64,000 bases of DNA from Hordeum vulgare subsp. vulgare (lineage: Eukaryota; Streptophyta; Magnoliopsida; Poales; Poaceae). The notes beneath the pieces are model-generated. The model made no database searches. It was given only the letters and a program-made list of their open reading frames with translations, and was not told the origin of the DNA. The translations under genes and the position numbers were made by a program. The stretch spans positions 513,406,263 through 513,470,262 of the forward strand of contig NC_058524.1 of the NCBI RefSeq assembly GCF_904849725.1, written 5' to 3'. Shown here piece after piece: positions 56,851-64,000 of the stretch (its first letter is position 1; each line of letters begins with the position of its first letter).

Positions 56851-57650
56851 CGCGCTTCCTCTTTCACCGACGGAGCTCGATGATGGCTCCAAGCGAGAAA
56901 CCTACCTCCCCTTCTTACTCCTGATCTTGGCCATCGGAGGCAAGGGCACAGAAACGATATGAGCAGAGCGAAAACACACGAATGGACTTAAGATGGATGG
57001 AGGGATGGAATGAGCCAAACGGGCAGGGTTTTGAAACCCCACGTTTCCCTCTTTCATAAACGACAAGATATGAAGGATCGACCGTCCAAAGAGGAACGAG
57101 AAAATCCTTTTTCCCCTCCCGGGGAGGACTCTCATTTTATTTTTGTAGAAAACAAGCAAGGAGATCATGGCGGCATCACCCCCTCATGATTCGCGGTGGG
57201 CCCATTGTCTTCACTTGGTTAAGGTGCGGGCAGTTGAACACCCAACCTACAGACAAAAACAAACTCGGAGACTATGCGGGAACCAGGGAAACATGAAGAA
57301 ATGGGATCCGAACAGAAGCCTCGCGGCCTTCACTCTAACCTCTCCTGCCTATACAAAGGGAGGTCTAGGGTCCCTCTCGATCATCTATCCTTAGATAGGA
57401 GAACTCTTAGTAGCAATCTCATACACCATTTTAACCCCTGCATGAGGTATCTCTCTACTATAAGTCATCAAAACCAGCATGACGTAATGTACTATTCTTC
57501 GGAGTTCTGAACCTAGATAAACCCCTCGTGTGACCTCTGATCCATGACTTTCAGCTGCACTTGGATCCCTACAGAGGTATATGATTGGAATATGCTCTAT
57601 CGGTGATCTTCCTTGAAAATTTATAGTTGTGATTTGCATCGGGGTTTCAA
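56851..57650. other. Unclassified, possibly an old LTR
   Basis: The stretch holds GC-moderate sequence with CCTGCCTATACAAAGGGAGGTC near 57343, a TATA-like start followed by a leader-like region, and a GAACCTAGATAAACCCC word seen near the ends of some grass retrotransposon LTRs. Both limits are uncertain. The open frames are short and unsupported. Confidence 0.3.
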
Positions 57651-59448
57651 TGAAGAGGAACGGATAATTGTAGCATAATACGGGTAAGTATATCCCTCGG
57701 TTAAGAAACCAAGGTTTATCAAACCAATAGGAATATCAACCCTCAACCATCTTCAGTGGCTACACACAAAAAAGCAAACAACTTGCACCCTATGTGGGCA
57801 AGAGGGTTTTCAATCCCCTTGATCTCGTTATTTGCAAGAGATGTCTACTGCACATCTTTATTCTTGTAGTCTATGTTGGGCCTCCAAGCGCAAAGTTTTG
57901 TAGGACAATTGCAATTTTACCTCAAGTGGATGACCTAAGGATTATCAATCAGTGGGAGGTTTAGGATGAATATGGTATCTCTCAAACAACCCTGCAATCA
58001 AATACAAAGAATCTCTTGTGTCCCAAAAACACCCAATACAATGGAAAATGTTATAGGTGCACTAGTTCGGTGAAGAGATGGTTATACAAGTGTAGTATGG
58101 ATAGTAGATATAGGTTTTTGTAATGTAAAAATATAAAAACAGCAAGGTAGCAAGTGTCAAACAACGAGCAAAATGTTGTATAAATGCTTGGTAATAAGGC
58201 CTAGGGCTCATACTTTCACTAGTGCGATCTCTCAACAATGCTAACATAATAGAATCATATGATCATACCTCAACGTGCAACAGAGAGTCACTCCAAAGTT
58301 CCTATCTAGCGAAGAACAATAAGATGAAATTGGTGTGGGTAGTAGAAACACCTCAAAGTTATTCTTTCTGTTCAATCTATTGAACTATTCCTATAAGTGT
58401 CACAAACAGCCCTAGAGTTTGTACTAGAATAACACCGGTGATACATATCAATCAACCCTAATGTCACCTAGATACTCCAATGTCACCTCAAGTATCCGTG
58501 CGTAAATTATGCGACATGCATCAAACAATTTCAAATCTATCATATTCAATCCAACACAAAGAACTTCAAGGAGCATCCCAAGATTTCTATCGGAGAACAT
58601 AGTATGAAAACATGCAATCAACCCCTATGCATAGATCCCCAAGGTCACCGAAATCCGCAAGTTGATGCCATAACATATATCAAGTGAATCACTTAAATAC
58701 CCCTAGTGTCACTACGGGTATCCGCATGCAAGACATACATCAAGTGTTCTCAAACAAACATATTCAATCCAACATAGTGAGATCTTAAAGGGAAAGATTC
58801 AATTCATCACAACAAGGTATCAAGGGAATAGTATCATATGATCCAACTAGATTAACAAAGCCCGTGATACATCAAGATCGTGCCATCTCAAGAACACAAG
58901 AGAGAGATTGAACACATAGCTACTGGTACATACCCTCAGCCCCGAGGGTGAAATACTCCCTCCTTGTCATGGCCTCCGTTGGGATGATGAAGATGACCAG
59001 CGAAGATGATTTACCCTCTCCGCAGGGTAATAGAAAAGCTCTAGATGGGTTTTTCATCAATACAGAGAGTTGCGGCGGCGGAGCGGAAGGGTTTTTCAGC
59101 GTTGGAATCACGCCAAACGGATCCACGTTGGCCCCACAAGACATCACGACGCGGCCTAGGGGGCGCCCTATTGGATTTTGGCCCGCAGGTCGATCCCCTC
59201 CGGTGGTTTTTAGCTCCAATATTTCTTATTTCCTCCAGAAAAAAATTATAAAAAGTTTCGGGCGATTCCGAGAGCTTCCATTTTCTACACAAAAATAACA
59301 CCATGGTAATTCTGCTAAAAACAACGTCAGACCAGGTTAGTTCTGAATAAATCACATGAAGTGCATCAAAACCAAATAAAAGTATTGTAAACATCGGCAA
59401 ACATGGCATGAATACTTCATAAATTATTGATACATTGGAGACATATCA
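57651..59448 (-). repeat. Long minus-strand Athila-type LTR, left limit uncertain
   Basis: Ends GGAGACATATCA at 59448 followed by a polypurine tract. Contains GTATATCCCTCGGTTAAGAAACC near 57690, matching the TATTTCCCTCAGTTTGAGAACC segment of the 28101 LTR family, and AATTCTGCTAAAAACAACGTCAG near 59307 as in Fatima-like LTRs. Tandem-like words TACCCCTAGTGTCACTACGGGTATCCGCA and CACCTCAAGTATCCGTGCG-type repeats occur at 58480-58730. Confidence 0.65.
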
Positions 59449-60617
59449 GCATCGCCAAGCTTAATTCCTACTCGTCCTCGAGTAGATAAATGATAAAAGA
59501 AATTGTTTCTGAAGTGTGAATGCTACCATAGTATATAAGTTTGATCAATGATAATTCCAATAACTTTTCCTAGCATCATAACCAACAACTATTTCATAAA
59601 GATCATCATGGTTGAGTAGCAATAAATTCACATCTCATGGTTCAAACAATCCATTCTCTTGAAACTCAACATCATATGTTCTTAGTCATCAAACAATTTC
59701 AATGCATCATCAAGTCTAAGTAAGAGCTCAACATGCTCAATTATCATATAGCATTCTATGATTTCTAATACTCGAAGCATATGTTTAGAACAAATAACAT
59801 CCATCAAACACAGAGAAAGGCAGGGGCTTAATGTTTCGCCTCCCAACATATTTATCATAATGATAATTGTCAACAATAATGAATCATGATAAAATATATT
59901 TGAGTGGATATATATGTTTGGATATTTTCCCACCACATGGTGCTTGCTAACTAATACACCAAGGTTGGAATTAGAAGTTAACTCAACATGAAAATTAAGT
60001 AACATGCAAGTTAATAGATTGTCCCTTCGTAGAGGGAAGCAGGGATTTGCGGAGGTGCCAAAGCTCATTATTTTAATATAGAGATGAATATGTAATTTTG
60101 GTTGGTATGCCTTTCCTGTCAACGTCACAACAAAGTTTTCAATATCTTCCATGCTAATCACATTATTGGCGGTTCCCATAAAGAATTGAAATTTTAGTTC
60201 CCCTCCACCATTCAAACACATTCCTTGGCTAGCCGTATCCACGGGTACCATCCAAACAATCAACTTCCTAGGAGATTTCTTGTTTATTTATTTTTCTATT
60301 ATTTAGGAATGGTAATATTTTTTACCAACCTCTCTCATGCAATGACAAGTGAATAAACTCTCATCTCGAGAATAACTCACTTATCATGGAAGATAATGAC
60401 CGCCCCGCCGCTCATTGAGCAATACGAGCACACAAAACAGATGTTTATTTGAATGTTTAGAGGCGGCACATGCCAATTTACTTGGAATGGCACTGAAATA
60501 CCATATATAGGTTGGTATGTTGGACTCTCATGGAAGAAACTTGGCTCAAGTATTTGGATGCACAAGTAGTATCTCTACTTAGTACGAAGTTTTGGCTAGC
60601 AAAAGGTTCTAAACAAG
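59449..60617 (-). mobile_element. 3' interior of minus-strand Athila-type element
   Basis: Begins with the polypurine tract (GCATCGCCAAGCTTAATT) and GTCCTCGAGTAGATAAATGAT. It shares GGGCTTA.TGTTTCGCCTCCCAAC with 16825-16845 and GGATGCACAAGTAGTATCTC with 17317. It is interrupted by the second CACTA at 60618; AAG precedes the insertion. Confidence 0.65.
59682..60263 (-). CDS. 3' ORF of Athila-type element, unknown function
   Basis: A 193-codon minus-strand frame lies between the lost pol region and the 3' LTR. It starts MIVWMVPVDTASQG and includes GNYPNIYIHS-like (GKYPNIYIHSNIF), LRRDNLLTCML and a hydrophobic SLLLTIIIMINML segment, then Leu-rich LRVLEIIECYMIIEHVELLLRL. Parts resemble the short frames at 17095-16850. 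No catalytic or envelope motif can be recognised. It may be a conserved tail sequence rather than a working gene. Confidence 0.4.
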   Translation of the reverse strand: MIVWMVPVDTASQGMCLNGGGELKFQFFMGTANNVISMEDIENFVVTLTGKAYQPKLHIHLYIKIMSFGTSANPCFPLRRDNLLTCMLLNFHVELTSNSNLGVLVSKHHVVGKYPNIYIHSNIFYHDSLLLTIIIMINMLGGETLSPCLSLCLMDVICSKHMLRVLEIIECYMIIEHVELLLRLDDALKLFDD

Positions 60618-60880
60618 CACTAATAGGGAAAAGCCTAGCAGTAGCGCATGTTTTAGGCGTATCAGTAGCTTGCGTTACCGCGCTACTGATACGGTGCTAC
60701 AGCTAAAGCCTATCAGTAGTGCATCTTGGCACGCACTATTACTATCCTTACTTAGCAGTAGCGCTTTCTGTACCCGCGCTACTGCTAAGTGTATCAGTAG
60801 CGTGTTTTGACACGCGCTACTGTTACTTTAGCAGCAGCGTTTTTCTGTCCATCCCTAAAGAGCGCTGCTACTATATTTTC
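60618..60880 (-). repeat. CACTA terminus and subterminal array
   Basis: At least eight copies of a GCGCTACTGCTAAG / CAGTAGCGC motif in both orientations over about 240 bp next to the terminus. Typical TnpA-binding array. Confidence 0.82.
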
Positions 60881-61514
60881 TCATATTATTTTTTTCCTAC
60901 GTGTTTGCGATGTTTCTATACAGGTTTCATACAGTATTATAATCATATCATAAAAATGTAATATGCTCATCATATCATACACATAATAGTCTCATCATAT
61001 CATCCAACACAAATCATGTCCTCACGTCATAATCATGATATAGCTATACAAGTTACACGACACGACTCATCATACATAATGTACTACTTCTTGAGACGTT
61101 GGTTTGTATCCCTCTCTCGCACTAGCGTGAACCTAAACTAACTATTGGTTGTCGCTCGGAAACCGGAAATCGGTACACCTGGGCCTGACACTCCGGCCAC
61201 TCGTCGTATACTCCTGGCGTAGCACTCTTCGCCATCGATGATCTATGCACCTGCACCGTCACATGATGAGTTGACGATATGCAACATATATAGTTGAGCA
61301 ACAGAAAGAGACAGACTTGGCAAAAATAGAAGCAACATATCATAAGCATACAAAGTTTAGCGTACCCAAAATGCCCTAACTTGTGTGAACTTCGCTAGTT
61401 GAGGAGGACGGTTTAATTACATCACAAATAAAGTTTCGTCGTGCATAACTAAAAGTTTCGTCATAGAGGAAGTATGGACTAAACGGACATATTGTCATAT
61501 ATCGTCAATCAATC

Positions 61515-62580
61515 CAACATGTCGTGCCATCCATCCAAGTCAGGGAGATAGTCCCCGAGCGCAGTGAAAGGCTTCAGGTCGAGGCGCTGAGCGGCTACGC
61601 GTGTTCGAACGTCTTCCAGCGACATTTGCCCTTCTTCATAGAACATCCCTATTTTTTGAGGACCTCCTTCATGATGATTTGGGAAAGTTCATGCTGGATG
61701 TGATAGAACTCAGCTAGGAGTCGATGATCCGAGATATCTCCTAGGTTCTTTGCCCATTGCAGAATATGGGCATCGCCGGATCTAGGTGACATGCGAAGGT
61801 TCTGCTGATCCCGTCTGAACTCCTGCATGCGGCGGAGGACATAGAATCCATCACTTATAGTACCCTCGGTTGTTGGATGCAGCAGAAGTCAGTCTTATGG
61901 GCGAAGCAGGGCGCGTGGTTCCTTGTCTTCGTGTGCAAGATCTCTGCACCCCGTACGTCGTAGGTAATGATAGCACTGTCGAGAACAGACTTGATGTGGG
62001 TGTAATCCTTTTTCTTCATGTTCTTCGACGAGTCCATGTAAAGCGCGTGGGAGACTCGGGGGCAAAGGATGATGAGGACGGTGCGCCCATCGCTGCGCAA
62101 AATAAGTACACCTCAAATTAGCCTCCATGCGTGCAAATGAAATGATTGAAATCTAAGGAAGGATATCTGCGCGGATGACTTACATGGGATGATAAGGCAC
62201 GAGAATCGTCTCCTTGTCCTTATTGCTGACCATGAAATCGGCGATGTAGTTACTCGCGTATTCACGGTGCTCTTTGCAGACTACCAAGAAGCTCTCATGC
62301 ATGAAGTACGGGTCAGCGACACGGATATAAGGTATCTGCTCAATCCTGATGATGTAGTTCATGTTCAAGGCAAAAAGGCGGACAAATGTAAAATCCAGCT
62401 TTTTCACGTGAAACATGTCGAAGATCTAATCGAATCGAAGGAAGAACTTTTCCGCGGGGAATGTGTCGACGTACAACCTTTGCTGCGGTACGTTAACCAC
62501 GTAGAGAGGGTATCCTGGATCTTAGTCATGAAGTCTCCGGAGATCGCCATATATGTCCTCTAACACTGCCTTAGGTAGGA
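61515..62580 (-). pseudogene. CACTA ORF C-terminal Ulp1-like domain, second element
   Basis: Minus-strand frames 62416-62180 (KLDFTFVRLFALNMNYI, VADPYFMHESF, KETILVPYHPM) and 62100-61855 (SDGRTVLIILCPRVSHALYMDS, KKDYTHIKSVLDSA, KTDFCCIQQP) carry the domain. A one-base shift after QQP leads to EGTISDGFYVLRRMQEFRRD and on to about 61515. The Asp of the triad (YMDS) is kept. Where Ulp1 proteases have His-Trp there is Gly-Arg-Thr, and where they have DCG there is DG, exactly as in the first element. Confidence 0.65.
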
Positions 62581-62800
62581 TTGGTTCACCGGGGATATGG
62601 TATTCCGCCGCACCCATGACAGGTATACGGTCTTGAACCTGAGGCTGCGGAGGCGGCTAGATCATAGAAGCGGCTTTGTTGCCTTTCCTTGCTCTCTTCC
62701 TATGCTTCTTTGCTACTGGAAGGTCGTCTATAATACGTTCAGCCTCCGGAGGCGGCAATTCAGGCACTGACTCATGACGCTCAAACCCTGAGTACTCATA

Positions 62801-63960
62801 CTACTGATTCATCAATCCTCCATCGTCATTGGCGCTAGTATTGAGATACGATAGACTGTCATCGTCATCCTCATCGATGGCATCGATATCATGCATTGCT
62901 TCTTTGTTGGCGGTGACGTCATCAGCGACTAATGAAGCCTCTTCCTCACCCCGTCCGCTATCACCCGGCATGACAAACGAACCTAATTGGGTCGGTGGGG
63001 TCTTGATGTTCATACCTTGCTGAGGCTTCCTGGTCGTGGGTGTGCTCTCGGCCGCCTCCTGATGAAGCAGACTCTTTGGCCACAACAGGACCCACCTCTT
63101 GCAATCGCCAAGCCGCCGTGGGGTCTCGATGTCGAATCCCCCTAGTAACGGAGGAGCCAAATTCTCGTGGCCCGGTTTGACACTGGCCACAGAAACCTTG
63201 AAGACGTCAAGGGGGGTCAGACGGCTATGGAACAATTGTTGATTCGGCTTCACTATCGTCGCCTTCCCCACGTCCACCTTCTGGCCGCGGATGGTGTACA
63301 ATATGGTGCACGGGGTAACGTCAGCCTGCAAAGACATGTATGCAACGTGATACATATGAAAGGCAATGGAAAGGGGAGATTACACATTTATTGAAGAGGG
63401 CCGGTGTGACACGTACCGTGAGGTCATCGAGCTCAGCCAAAGATCAAGCACCGCCAAGCACGTCCGAGACGGAGGACGGGCAGCTATGAGCAGGTGCAGG
63501 AGCCGGTGTAGGAGCCGGTGTAGGAGCTGGTGCGGGAGCCGGTGCAGGAGCTGGTGCAGGAGCCGGTGTAGGAGCACGTGCGGGAGCCGACGCAGGAGCT
63601 GGTGCAGGAGCCGGTGCAGGAGCAGGTACGGGAGACGATGCAAGAGCAGGTGCTCGTGTAATGCTAGTCGAGCTGCTCCCGAAGAAGTTGGAAAGGGGAA
63701 AGTCCGCTGGCTCTTTATTTGGATTTTTCCTACGACACGTGACGATATGTGCAACCAAGACACCATACGAAGCTGCAATTTCCTGTTTTGCGGCAGCTAC
63801 TGCTGCTGCGACCGCAATCGCAACCTTCTTGTCGACGTTTTGTTCATTTGACCTCCGTCTTTCCTTTCTCTCCTCCGTGGTATCACGGTAGTACTTCTTC
63901 CACGTGGAGTGTCCACCGGGAGTCCTTTAAAATGTGTGATTGGCCGTGGGGAGGCTAGAT
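62801..63960 (-). pseudogene. CACTA TnpA-like ORF part, second element
   Basis: Frame 63355-62801 has QKVDVGKATIVKPNQQLFHS, GFDIETPRRLGDCKR and an acidic DIDAIDEDDDDSLSYLN end, matching the parts at 43838-43079. Frame 63758-63444 has a VTCRRKNPNKEPADFPLSNF start and then an Ala-Pro repeat, matching the shorter Pro/Ala linker at 44250-43890. The N-terminal transposase part lies beyond the window edge. Confidence 0.62.
63490..63662 (-). repeat. Minisatellite encoding an Ala-Pro repeat
   Basis: About 170 bp of GGTGCAGGAGCC / GGTGTAGGAGCC units with 6, 12 and 18 bp periods. On the minus strand it codes for about 25 Ala-Pro pairs. The antisense Cys/Ser/Arg-rich frame is an artefact. Confidence 0.85.
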
Positions 63961-64000
63961 CACTTAGTTCTCCAGACCTTGCTGTTTTGCGCGAAGGCCT

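Larger units (their letters stand above)
60618..64000 (-). mobile_element. Second CACTA element, 3' part, runs out of window
   Basis: The terminus CACTAATAGGGAAAAGCC differs slightly from CACTACTACGGAAAAGCC of the first element. On the minus strand the order is the same as in the first element: TnpA-like ORF with Pro/Ala repeat (63960-62801), Ulp1-like domain (62580-61515), 3' untranslated region and subterminal array. Words match throughout (QKVDVGKA, DALYMDS, KKDYTHIKSVLD). It is a separate, diverged member of the same family, not part of the tandem duplication. Confidence 0.85.

Noticed and set aside
57167..57394. A possible host exon (MAASPPHDSRW start)
   Set aside because: Short, with no recognisable domain, no splice context and lying between LTR remnants.
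63366..63851. A + strand frame rich in Cys, Ser and Arg pairs, looking like a small cysteine-rich protein
   Set aside because: It is the exact antisense of the Ala-Pro minisatellite in the CACTA ORF on the minus strand.
1..64000. tRNA, rRNA or microRNA genes
   Set aside because: I saw no tRNA A/B boxes outside primer-binding sites and no rRNA sequence; hairpins found are inside transposons and have no sign of microRNA processing. A tRNA or covariance-model scan would be decisive.

Overview
This is a 64 kb window of a large, repeat-rich grass genome, almost certainly Triticeae (wheat, Aegilops, barley or rye). The basis is an Angela/BARE1-type Copia element at the left edge, several Athila-type Ty3-Gypsy elements of the Fatima/Sabrina/WHAM kind, and large CACTA elements with subterminal GCTACTGCTA repeats. 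Family names are recalled from sequence style and were not checked against a database. I found no convincing host gene, tRNA, rRNA or CRISPR; nearly every base belongs to a transposable element or a fragment of one, and all coding regions are visibly damaged.

Layout. (1) 1-7965: Angela-type Copia element, + strand, 5' LTR cut by the window edge. (2) 7966-9038: end of a minus-strand Athila-type LTR and a little of its interior. (3) 9039-13640: + strand element with LTR, gag and protease but no reverse transcriptase, cut short. (4) 13641-25562: 5' LTR of a related minus-strand element, split by a complete 10.27 kb minus-strand autonomous Athila-type element (14896-25168) flanked by a perfect GCGCC target duplication. 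(5) 23252-44633: a direct tandem segmental duplication. Unit 1 (about 23252-36592) and unit 2 (about 36593-44631) both run from the gag of that element, through its LTR and host LTR, into the 3' end of a minus-strand CACTA element. An LTR element sits at the same CACTA site in both units: full-length in unit 1 (28101-35045), a solo LTR in unit 2 (41452-43081). (6) 43082-50620: the rest of the CACTA, with the TnpA-like ORF, a GC-rich promoter-like block and the TnpD transposase. (7) 50612-56468: + strand non-autonomous Athila-type element without its 5' LTR. (8) 56469-60617: older minus-strand LTR remnants. (9) 60618-64000: 3' end of a second CACTA, running out of the window.

How the parts fit together. 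Order of events inferred from nesting: CACTA and Athila-type insertions; insertion of the 28.1-35.0 kb LTR element into the CACTA; tandem duplication (arms now about 4% different by eye); then LTR-LTR recombination in one arm only. The most interesting signals are this duplication, an internal copy of LTR promoter-like sequence in front of a small 3' ORF in the Athila-type elements, second polypurine-tract copies in or beside hairpins in three elements, and a Ulp1-like CACTA domain that lacks its catalytic His and Cys in both CACTA elements.
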